The notes beneath the pieces are model-generated. The model was not told the DNA's origin. It saw only the letters and a program-made list of their open reading frames with translations, and did no database searches. This document shows positions 33,970 to 41,199 of a DNA stretch of 64,000 bases, in pieces. The stretch's first letter is position 1. Each line of letters starts with the position of its first letter. The stretch comes from Nocardia brasiliensis IFM 10847. Its GTDB lineage: Bacteria > Actinomycetota > Actinomycetes > Mycobacteriales > Mycobacteriaceae. The DNA is taken from positions 4,027 through 68,026 of the forward strand of contig NZ_BAUA01000077.1 of assembly GCF_000710915.1 (NCBI RefSeq). The letters are read 5' to 3'. Both the position numbers and the translations under genes were made by a program.

Positions 33970-34655
33970 TCACGACGATCGTCGTCGATATCGAAGGAAC
34001 CACCAGTCCGACCAGCTCGGTGCGCGAAGACCTGTACGGCTACACCCGCGCCCGGCTGCCGGGCTGGCTCGCCGAAAACCGCGAGGGCGCAGCGGCGCCC
34101 ATCATCGACGGCACCCGACGGCTGGCCGATCGCCCGACGGCCGACACCGACGAGATCGCGGCCGTGCTGCGCGGCTGGCTCGACTCCGACGTCAAGGCCG
34201 AACCGCTCAAAGCCGCCCAGGGACTGATCTGCGCGGAGGGTTTCCGGGCGAGCGAACTGCACGGTGAGTTCTTCGCCGACGTGGCGCCCGCACTCCGGGC
34301 CTGGCACGCGGCCGAGCTGACGCTGTACGTGTACTCGTCCGGATCCGTTCGCAACCAACAGGATTGGTTCGCCTTCGCGCGCGGCGGCGAGCTGGCGTCA
34401 TTGATCAGCGGTTTCTTCGATCTGACCACCGCGGGCGGTAAGCGCGAGGCCGCCTCCTACGAAAAGATCGCGAGCACGATCGGCGTGCCCGCCGAGCGCA
34501 TCCTGTTCCTGTCCGACCACCCCGACGAACTGGACGCGGCCGTCGCCGCGGGCTGGCAGGTGGTCGGCCTGGCGCGGCCCGGGGAACCGAACCCGCCGCG
34601 GCCGCCGCACCGGTGGGTGGACACCTTCGCCGATATCGAAACTCGCGCCGAATAG
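33966..34655 (+). CDS. mtnC: acireductone synthase (enolase-phosphatase)
   Basis: A 229-residue HAD-superfamily enzyme. The nucleophile motif is VVDIEGTTSP (MtnC-specific DIEGT), motif II is YSSGSVRNQQ, the lysine is in TAGGKREAASYEKI and the acidic motif is FLSDHPDELDAA. It enolises and dephosphorylates diketo-5-methylthiopentyl phosphate to acireductone, the substrate of MtnD. Last gene of the operon; the stop is followed by 74 nt before a convergent gene. Confidence 0.94.
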   Translation: MITTIVVDIEGTTSPTSSVREDLYGYTRARLPGWLAENREGAAAPIIDGTRRLADRPTADTDEIAAVLRGWLDSDVKAEPLKAAQGLICAEGFRASELHGEFFADVAPALRAWHAAELTLYVYSSGSVRNQQDWFAFARGGELASLISGFFDLTTAGGKREAASYEKIASTIGVPAERILFLSDHPDELDAAVAAGWQVVGLARPGEPNPPRPPHRWVDTFADIETRAE

Positions 34656-34729
34656 CAGCTGTGCTCGCGCCTGGCGCGCGTTGGTCACGCCGCAGTGCCG
34701 GCGCTGATCATGTTTCGGCACAACCTCAT

Positions 34730-35161
34730 TCACCGCATTGCGGCGACCACCTTCGCGATCCGGCGGGTTCGGGTGTCCTCGCGTTTGGCGTCGACGACCG
34801 ACGCGACGTGTTCACGGCGGCGGGAATAGGACAGTTCGTCGAAGGCCGCGCGCAGGCCTGCGGCGTGCAGTGCGGCCGCGAGGTCGTCCGGTACCTCGAC
34901 CGTACGCTCGGCGTCGTCACGCACCACGGTGACGAGCACGGTGTCGCCGGGGCCCTTACCGAGCTGGGTGCGGATCGCTTTCAGCACGCCCAGGCACGGT
35001 CCCGACCCCATGTCCACGATGGAACCGCGATATTCGACGCCGTCGAAGGTGGCGCGGACCGGGACGCGCCCGCCGCCCAGCGCGGCGGACACCGCCGCGG
35101 GGACGGCGACGAACGCGCCGCCGCCGAGCGCCGACTCGATCGTTCCCACGAATTGCTCCAT
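34730..35161 (-). CDS. DUF1905 / YdeI-like (OmpD-associated) protein
   Basis: A 143-residue protein. The N-terminal ~95 residues fit DUF1905 (FVAVPAAVSAALGGGRVPVRATFDGVEYRGSIV). The C-terminal part has the YdeI pattern DDLAAALHAAGLRAAFDELSYSRRREHVASV, known from bacteriocin-protection proteins. Combined YdeI-DUF1905 proteins are common in actinobacteria and have no defined biochemical role. It is convergent with mtnC. Confidence 0.78.
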   Translation of the reverse strand: MEQFVGTIESALGGGAFVAVPAAVSAALGGGRVPVRATFDGVEYRGSIVDMGSGPCLGVLKAIRTQLGKGPGDTVLVTVVRDDAERTVEVPDDLAAALHAAGLRAAFDELSYSRRREHVASVVDAKREDTRTRRIAKVVAAMR

Positions 35162-35237
35162 GCGGCGACCCTACTCAGCTGAGCAGGGCAGACAAGGCCC
35201 GCGCGAGAATCCGGCGCGAGCCTCGTCGGCTGCGGCC

Positions 35238-35690
35238 TCAGGCGTTGTCGTAGGCGTCCTGCAGGGTTTTGATGTCCAGCTTGGACATGCTGCGCAGGGC
35301 GGTGCCGACCGCGATGGTCTTGGCCGGGTCGTCACCCGCCAACAGCTTCGGCAAAGCCGCGGGGACGATCTGCCAGGACAGGCCGAAGCGGTCGGTCAGC
35401 CAGCCGCACGGACCCGGCGCACCACCCTCGGTGAGGGCATCCCACAGGCGGTCCACCTCGTCCTGGGTTTCCACGATCACCTGCAGCGAAGCGGCGTCGG
35501 TCAGCGGGTGCCCGGGCCCGCCGTTCATCAGGGTGACGGCGTGCCCGTCGAGGTCGAGGGTGACGACCAACGCCGAACCGTCCGCGTTGCGGGCCACATC
35601 GGTGATCGCCGAGTTCGGCAGCACCGAGGTGTAGCAGGTGGCCGCTTCCTCGGCGGCGTTGTCGAACCAGAAGAAGGTGTTGACGGACAT
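35238..35690 (-). CDS. VOC family protein (PhnB-like)
   Basis: A 150-residue single-domain vicinal-oxygen-chelate protein. Patterns are TFFWFDNAAEEAATCYTSV at the start, LMNGGPGHPLTDAASLQV, and DRFGLSWQIVPAALPKLL near the end, as in PhnB-like proteins often annotated 3-demethylubiquinone methyltransferase-like. The ATG at 35690 is fixed by AAGGAG with 6 nt spacing, which excludes the longer frame. Function unknown. Confidence 0.8.
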   Translation of the reverse strand: MSVNTFFWFDNAAEEAATCYTSVLPNSAITDVARNADGSALVVTLDLDGHAVTLMNGGPGHPLTDAASLQVIVETQDEVDRLWDALTEGGAPGPCGWLTDRFGLSWQIVPAALPKLLAGDDPAKTIAVGTALRSMSKLDIKTLQDAYDNA

Positions 35691-35808
35691 GCTGTGCTCC
35701 TTGTGCATCGGTGACTTGCTGTCACCCTCTGGTCGGAGCCGGGTCGACGCCTTCGACGTATCTCGCCGAAAAACTGCGAAAAATTTTGGAACGCGTTGAG
35801 CTGGCCTT

Positions 35809-36636
35809 TCAGCGCTGCGGGAGCTGATCGAGGTACGGGCGGACGGCTTTCTCGGCGGCCGCCGGGTAGTCCAGGCCCTGACTCGCGGCGACCGCCCTGG
35901 CGAGTTCGGCGAACAGGTCCGCGGTGGCCTGGGCCTGGCGCAGCGGGTCGCCGATCGCGAAGATCTCTTCGACGCGCTGCCACACGCCCGGCGCGGCCCA
36001 GTCCCGCATCTTGGTGCCACCGTGCCAGACGTCGTGCCCGGCGCCGTGGTGCGTCACCGCGTGCCATTCGATCATGGTCAGCAGCAGGTCCTTGGTCTCC
36101 TGATCCCGGGAGCGCACCACCCAGTGGTCTCCACGCGCCAAATACCTCGGCAGGTGTGCGATCTCGAACCAGAACTCCGCGCAATGGGCCGTGAACTCCG
36201 GCTGATCCGGTGGTTCCACCACCGGGCTCGCCCCGGTCGCCGCAGGTAGCCGCGCCGCGATCCCGGCGCGATCGAACAGCACCTGATAGCCCCGCTCGTG
36301 CAGTTCGTCCAGCCCGTCCGCGGCGAATTCGCGCAGCAGGTCCACCGGCAGTATCTGGAAGTCCGCCTTCACCCCGCCTTCGAAGAACACCAGATGCGCC
36401 GGGTTGTCGTAGGGCCCCTCCAGCTCGACGTTCACCCACACCTCCCCCAGCTCCCGCACCCACCCGTCATCCCCCGCGTACAGCTCGGGATCCGTCGTGA
36501 ACACCTCGACGTCATGATCCGACAACGCGTCCACCGCCCCACCGACCCGCCCCCGCGACCCCGTCCGCAACACCACCCGCACATCCCCCCGTCCCCGAGC
36601 CCACTCCACCACCCGCACCACAAACCCGTCATCCAT
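35809..36636 (-). CDS. aminoglycoside 6-adenylyltransferase-like (AadK/ANT(6)) protein
   Basis: A 275-residue nucleotidyltransferase from ATG 36636 (MDDGFVVRVVEW). The polymerase-beta-type active site is visible: LRTGSRGR, then DALSDHDVEVF with two metal-binding aspartates, and a third acidic residue in ADFQILPVDLL. The helical C-terminal domain (LARGDHWVVRSRDQETKDLLLTMIEWHA) matches the ANT(6) streptomycin adenylyltransferase family. Chromosomal homologues do not always give resistance. The start codon is directly preceded by a G-quadruplex motif instead of a ribosome site. Wobble use in the first third is extremely G-rich. Confidence 0.8.
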   Translation of the reverse strand: MDDGFVVRVVEWARGRGDVRVVLRTGSRGRVGGAVDALSDHDVEVFTTDPELYAGDDGWVRELGEVWVNVELEGPYDNPAHLVFFEGGVKADFQILPVDLLREFAADGLDELHERGYQVLFDRAGIAARLPAATGASPVVEPPDQPEFTAHCAEFWFEIAHLPRYLARGDHWVVRSRDQETKDLLLTMIEWHAVTHHGAGHDVWHGGTKMRDWAAPGVWQRVEEIFAIGDPLRQAQATADLFAELARAVAASQGLDYPAAAEKAVRPYLDQLPQR

Positions 36637-36664
36637 CCCCCGATCGTCCCCCACCCGCACCCCC
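36637..36664 (-). promoter_or_regulatory. G-quadruplex-forming motif abutting a start codon
   Basis: On the minus strand four G-runs of 5, 3, 5 and 5 bases are separated by loops of 3, 1 and 6 bases (TGC, T, ACGATC), a canonical intramolecular quadruplex pattern. The last G is adjacent to the ATG at 36636, exactly where a ribosome site would be. Confidence 0.6.
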
Positions 36665-36727
36665 ACAACCACCCGCCAACCGGCTGGACCCCAAGGTCGG
36701 TGACTCAGGCCGGAAACGGGGGAACCG

Positions 36728-37174
36728 CTAGGCGCAGGGTGGGGCGGGGGCGTCTTGGAAGAGGGGGTGGGCGGTGGGTGGGGCGTAGACGACGTCGAGG
36801 ATCAAGGGGGTGGGGCCTTGGTTGCGGCCGATGTGGACGTTCCAGGCGCCTTCGGGTTCGTAGATGAAATCGCCGGGGCGGTAGGTGGGGCCGGTGCAGT
36901 CGGGGCCGGGGTGGGTGAGGGTGCCGGCGCGGATGAAGCCGAAGACGGGGCCGTCGTGGTAGTGCCAACCGGTGGAACCGCCTGGGGCGATGGTGATTTC
37001 GCGAACGACGAGATCGGTGCCCGCGACGAACGGGAGCAGGCCGGCGGGGATCTGGGCTTGGGCGAGGGTGACGGCGGTGATGTCGGTGCCGGGGGTGGCG
37101 TTGGCGGTGACGCCGCCGCAGACGGCCGCGCCGAGCACGATCGCCGCGCCGGCCACGCGCAGGAATGGCCTCAT
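36728..37174 (-). CDS. secreted cupin-domain protein
   Basis: A 148-residue protein with a Sec signal peptide (VAGAAIVLGAAVCGGVTANA, cleavage probably after ANA). The mature part is a single cupin barrel: GGSTGWHYHDGPVFGFIRAG (His metal ligands) and RPGDFIYEPEGAWNVHIG. Secreted cupins of this type are common in Nocardia and mycobacteria but unassigned. Codon use is strongly C-rich at third positions. It is divergent from the phosphatase gene. Confidence 0.8.
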   Translation of the reverse strand: MRPFLRVAGAAIVLGAAVCGGVTANATPGTDITAVTLAQAQIPAGLLPFVAGTDLVVREITIAPGGSTGWHYHDGPVFGFIRAGTLTHPGPDCTGPTYRPGDFIYEPEGAWNVHIGRNQGPTPLILDVVYAPPTAHPLFQDAPAPPCA

Positions 37175-37323
37175 CGCCGGAGCCTAACCGGCGCCACGAC
37201 GGTTACGGAATGCGTTTTGTCGCGATTGCCGGAAAGGCACTGAAACTGCTGAAGGGAAAGTTCACGAATTGTTCGCGCGGCGCCTGCGGTGTCGAGTTGC
37301 CTGCGACAAGCGGGCCGTACAGC

Positions 37324-39036
37324 ATGATGCGAATGCCGTCGCATCCGTTGAACCCCGCAGGCGATATTCCGGATACCGGAATCCCGGCCGCGCTCTCCGC
37401 CGAGATGACCATGGCCGAACAGCATGATTGGCACCGGGACTATCTGCGGCGTCATCCGGTGTCGCGGCGCAATATCCTGCGCGGCGCCGCGGCGGCGGCC
37501 GCCGTCGCCGCGGTGGGCACCTCGCCGTTCGGCAGGCGCGCCTACGCGCAGGACGCGCAACTGGCGGTCGGCGGTCGCCACGTCGGCTTCGGACCGGACG
37601 CGGCGAGTCAGCTGCGTTTCGCCGGTCAGCTGTCCCGGCGACCCGCGGGGACCAGGGTCTTTCTCGACCACGGCCCGACTCCCGCGCTCGGCGCGACGGT
37701 CGAGGCCGAGGTGCGCAACCTGCTCACCCAGGTGCCGCGCAGCGACGGCGGCGTGCTCGCGGCCGAACAGTTCTACGCGCACGCGCCGGTGGACGGCCTG
37801 CCCGGCCGGTTGCCGCATTTCTACCGCTGGCGCACCTCGGACGGGTTCGCCGGTGATATTCGCGCCGCTGCTCCCGCGATGCCGACCGCGCGGGCGGCGC
37901 TCGTGCCGTTCCGGTTCACCATGATGGGCGATCAGGGTACCGACGAAACCCCGGCACAGCCGCCCGGCATCGCACCCGGCGATTATGACGACAAATATTA
38001 CAAAGCGGACAATGATCCGTCGGCGCCGCACGCCACGAATGTGCTGCGCCAAATCGCCGCCGCCAAACCGGATTTCCATATCCTGGCCGGCGATATCGCC
38101 TATGCCGATCCGTCCGGCGCGGGCAAACCGAACCAATTCGTCCCGCACGGCGGCAAACTGGCGTCCGGCTTCGACAAGTTCAATCCTTATGTCTGGGACG
38201 TGTACTTCGGCGCGATCGAGGACAGCGCGGCGCAGACGCCGTGGATGTTCGCCACCGGCAACCACGACATGGAGGCGACCTACGGCGCACTCGGCTACGG
38301 CGGGCACGCGGCGCGGCTCGACTTCCCCGGAAACGGGCCCGCCGGTTGCCCTTCGGCGTATTCGTTCACCTACGGCAATGTCGCGGTGCTCTCGCTGGAC
38401 GCCAACGACATCTCCTACGAGATCCGCGCCAACACCGGGTATTCCGGTGGGGCGCAGACGAGTTGGGTGGAGCGCACGCTGGCGGCCTATCGGGCGGATC
38501 CCGAGATCGACTTCCTGGTCTGCTTCTTCCACCACTGCGCCTATTCGACGACCGAGGCGCATGCCAGCGACGGCGGCGTCCGCGACGCCTGGGTCGCGCT
38601 GTTCGACCGATACCAGGTGGATCTCGTGCTGCAGGGGCACAATCACGTCTTCGAACGCACCGACCCGATCCGCGGCAATGCCGCGACGAAGGTGGCGGGC
38701 GACAACTCGATCGTCTATCCGGAGTCGGACGGCACCGTCTACTACACGGTCGGCGGCGGTGGCCGTCCCCGTTACGAGTTCCAGCCCGGATCGCAGGAGT
38801 CCTACCGCGGCAACGAGTTACCGGACACGACGGTGCCGAACAGTTACGTGTGGGTGCCCGGCGGCGGCAAGCAGTCGGAAGCGGCGCCGTGGTCGCGGGT
38901 GCGGTTCCGCAACTACTCGTTCCTGCGGGTCGACGTGCGGCCCGGCATCTTCGCCAGCGAGATGGACGTGGTGGCGGTCGACGAGTACGGCCGCGAATTC
39001 GACAAGCTCACCTACCGTCGGCAAGTCCGCGCCTAG
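37324..39036 (+). CDS. Tat-exported purple acid phosphatase-like metallophosphoesterase
   Basis: About 570 residues from ATG 37324 (MMRMPSHPLNPAG); starts at 37210 or 37405 are possible. A twin-arginine signal (SRRNILRGAAAAAAVAAVG, then AYAQ cleavage) marks export folded. Metal ligands of the purple acid phosphatase core are all present: MGDQG, LAGDIAYAD, ATGNHDME, FFHHCAY, and QGHNHVFERT. The family hydrolyses phosphomonoesters with a dinuclear metal centre. Its 3' end overlaps the TfoX-like gene on the opposite strand by 29 bp. Confidence 0.87.
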   Translation: MMRMPSHPLNPAGDIPDTGIPAALSAEMTMAEQHDWHRDYLRRHPVSRRNILRGAAAAAAVAAVGTSPFGRRAYAQDAQLAVGGRHVGFGPDAASQLRFAGQLSRRPAGTRVFLDHGPTPALGATVEAEVRNLLTQVPRSDGGVLAAEQFYAHAPVDGLPGRLPHFYRWRTSDGFAGDIRAAAPAMPTARAALVPFRFTMMGDQGTDETPAQPPGIAPGDYDDKYYKADNDPSAPHATNVLRQIAAAKPDFHILAGDIAYADPSGAGKPNQFVPHGGKLASGFDKFNPYVWDVYFGAIEDSAAQTPWMFATGNHDMEATYGALGYGGHAARLDFPGNGPAGCPSAYSFTYGNVAVLSLDANDISYEIRANTGYSGGAQTSWVERTLAAYRADPEIDFLVCFFHHCAYSTTEAHASDGGVRDAWVALFDRYQVDLVLQGHNHVFERTDPIRGNAATKVAGDNSIVYPESDGTVYYTVGGGGRPRYEFQPGSQESYRGNELPDTTVPNSYVWVPGGGKQSEAAPWSRVRFRNYSFLRVDVRPGIFASEMDVVAVDEYGREFDKLTYRRQVRA

Positions 39037-39379
39037 TGCCCGACTTCTGCTTCGGCGGCAGCGACCGCGCGTAACCGACACCGCGCTCGACCCATTCGCG
39101 CAGCACCGCGTCGTCGTCGGCCGCCTCGGCGGTGACGCGCAACCAACCGACCATCTCGCGCCCGCCCATCACCATCGGCCGCACGATGTCACGCGCGAGC
39201 AGGTCGTCGTGCTCTCGCGGGTCGACCCGGACCAGCAGTCCGCCCTGCCCGCTGGCCGCCACCGCCATATTGCCGCCGATCAGGAAGGCCAAGCCGCCGA
39301 ACATCTTTCGTTCCGACAGCGCCGGCCCCGGGGCGATCATCAGCCGGATGCGATCGGCCAATTCCTCGTCATACGCCAT
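39008..39379 (-). CDS. TfoX N-terminal domain protein
   Basis: A 123-residue protein beginning MAYDEELADRIRLMI. It matches the TfoX_N fold: ERKMFGGLAFLIGGNMAVAA, GLLVRVDPREHDDLL, RDIVRPMVMGGREMVGWL. Related Proteobacterial proteins regulate competence, but in actinobacteria the domain stands alone with unknown function. Basic C-terminal tail. It overlaps the 3' end of the phosphatase gene by 29 bp. Confidence 0.85.
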   Translation of the reverse strand: MAYDEELADRIRLMIAPGPALSERKMFGGLAFLIGGNMAVAASGQGGLLVRVDPREHDDLLARDIVRPMVMGGREMVGWLRVTAEAADDDAVLREWVERGVGYARSLPPKQKSGTRRGLADGR

Positions 39380-39415
39380 GACGGCATTGTCTCCCCGGGC
39401 ACCGACAGGTTCCGG

Positions 39416-40393
39416 TCAAGCACCGATGGCCGCGGCGAACAGCGGCCAGGACAGGTGCACGTCGTCCTGCCAATAGGTCCAGGCGTGCGTGCCCGCCGGG
39501 CGCAGGTTCGCGGTCACCGGGATGCCGAGCTGGTGCAGCCGATCCACGAACGGCCGGGTGCAGCCGCCGACGACGGTCTCCATCACGCCGCCGACCAGGA
39601 CCCGATCGATCAGCCGAACCGGATTCCCGTCGACCCCGGTGTCACTGATGTTGTCGTGCTCGCCGGGCGCACCGGTGCCCGAGGAGACGTACAGCGCCAC
39701 CCCGCGCAGGCGTTCGGCCTGCACCGTCGGATCGTGCGCGAACCACGCCGGATTGTCCGGCGCGCCCCACATGTTCGCCGCGTTCGCGCCGAACACCGCG
39801 AGCTGCGAGGTGACCAGCGCCTGCGCCCCGGGGTCGCTGGTGCGCGGGCAACCGCTGTAGGCCCCGACCGCCTGGTACATGCCGGGCGCGCCGATCGCCA
39901 GATTCAACGCCGAGGTGGCCGACATGGAAAGTCCCGCAACGGCATTGCGCCCCGTCATGTCGAATCGCGATTCCAGCAGCGGCGGCAGTTCCCTGGTCAG
40001 GAAGGTGGACCACTGATTGCGACCGAGCGCGGGGTCGTCCTGCAGCCAGTCGGTGTAGAAACTGGCCCGCCCGCCGATCGGCACGATCACGTTGACGTTC
40101 TTGTCCGCGAAGAAGTCCGCGACGTCGGTGCGGCGCATCCACGGCCCGCCGTCCTCGCCGCCGTCGACGGCGTTGAGCAGATACAGCGCGGGCGCGCCCG
40201 CTCCGGGATGCGACATCCACAGGGTGATCGGCTTGTTCATCGCGGCGGAATGCACGACCACCTCTAGCTGCCGTCCGCCGAGCGGCCGCACGTCGAGGAT
40301 GCGGGAATCGGGATCGGCGCCCGCCGTCACGGCCGGCACGATCGCGGCGAGCAGCACGAGCAGGGAAACCAGGCAACGCATCAGCCGGCGCAT
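39416..40393 (-). CDS. secreted antigen-85-like esterase / mycolyltransferase
   Basis: A 325-residue protein with a Sec signal peptide (LVSLLVLLAAIVPAVTAGA). It has the alpha/beta-hydrolase fold of the antigen 85 family: nucleophile serine in GLSMSATSALNLA, an oxyanion region at PALYLLNAVDGG, DWLQDDPALGRNQWSTFLTRELPPLL, and the histidine in THAWTYWQDDVH. Antigen 85 proteins transfer mycolic acids to trehalose or arabinogalactan outside the membrane, which fits a mycolate-containing organism. Whether this copy acylates trehalose or arabinogalactan cannot be read from sequence. Confidence 0.88.
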   Translation of the reverse strand: MRRLMRCLVSLLVLLAAIVPAVTAGADPDSRILDVRPLGGRQLEVVVHSAAMNKPITLWMSHPGAGAPALYLLNAVDGGEDGGPWMRRTDVADFFADKNVNVIVPIGGRASFYTDWLQDDPALGRNQWSTFLTRELPPLLESRFDMTGRNAVAGLSMSATSALNLAIGAPGMYQAVGAYSGCPRTSDPGAQALVTSQLAVFGANAANMWGAPDNPAWFAHDPTVQAERLRGVALYVSSGTGAPGEHDNISDTGVDGNPVRLIDRVLVGGVMETVVGGCTRPFVDRLHQLGIPVTANLRPAGTHAWTYWQDDVHLSWPLFAAAIGA

Positions 40394-40433
40394 GATGTCG
40401 AGTATCTATCAGGCGGATCGCGACCCGTGGCAT

Positions 40434-41141
40434 TCAGCGGGCGTGTTCGCCCGGCGAGTGAACACGCAGGTCGGTGATGCCATCGTCGGCGACTCCGGTC
40501 CGTTGCAGCCGTTCGGCTATCGACCAGCGAAGACGGCGCGGCAGATCGGGCGCCACCTGGGTCAGGTAGGCGTACAGCCATTCGGTGCGTTCGACGAGAA
40601 ACGGGAAGTCGGTGTTCATCATCTTGCGGATCACCAGCATCGGCAGCGGCGCGTCGAGCGGGCGGAAGTCCTTGTTCCACAACCCGGATACGCCGCAGCC
40701 CGGATAGAACTGGCCGAGCATCAGCCCCTCGGCGACCACGGCGGTCTTGCGCGCCTGATGCACCGCGTCGACCGGGCCGTACCGGGTGAGGCCGGGGAAC
40801 AGCGTGATGGCTGCCAGCATGCCGGCGTCGCGTCCCGCAGCGTCGCGCAGCCCGCGATAGATCTCGAAGGCGTCGTCCACCGCAGCGGTCATGGTATCGA
40901 CGGCCGGTTGCGCGCCGGGCACGACGGCGACCCACAGGCTGTGATGCGTCATCGTATGGCGCACAAAGGGGCACACCGGCCCGTCGCGGCCCAGCGCGGG
41001 ATCCGGACGCGCCAATCGGTCGGCGAGGTACCGTAACAGCTTGTCCGCATGCGGGTTTCGCTCCACCCAAGCCGCCGGGTCGTCGTAGACGTTGCACCAT
41101 TCGAGGCCGGTACGCGGCCCTACATGGCTGCGTAGGCTCAC
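40434..41141 (-). CDS. protein of unknown function (resembles DUF6875), NRPS-associated
   Basis: A 235-residue soluble protein. Recognisable blocks are GRDGPVCPFVRHTMTHHSLWVAV, LFPGLTRYGPVDAVHQ, LGQFYPGCGVSGLWN and DAPLPMLVIRKMMNTDFPFLV. These resemble proteins annotated as DUF6875, which I recall beside natural-product genes; the assignment is tentative. CPF and other histidine/cysteine positions could bind a cofactor, but no known catalytic motif is visible. It begins 58 nt after the NRPS stop on the same strand, so it is likely co-transcribed and may act on the NRPS product. Confidence 0.6.
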   Translation of the reverse strand: MSLRSHVGPRTGLEWCNVYDDPAAWVERNPHADKLLRYLADRLARPDPALGRDGPVCPFVRHTMTHHSLWVAVVPGAQPAVDTMTAAVDDAFEIYRGLRDAAGRDAGMLAAITLFPGLTRYGPVDAVHQARKTAVVAEGLMLGQFYPGCGVSGLWNKDFRPLDAPLPMLVIRKMMNTDFPFLVERTEWLYAYLTQVAPDLPRRLRWSIAERLQRTGVADDGITDLRVHSPGEHAR

Positions 41142-41199
41142 GACCGGCCCTCGCCAGGAGTGGCGAAACCACCTGGGCGCGGATCGGAATACACCTGAT

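Noticed and set aside
36298..36867. Plus-strand His/Pro-rich frame at 36.3-36.9 kb
   Set aside because: Low-complexity shadow of the C-rich strand at the skew block; no ribosome site or family.
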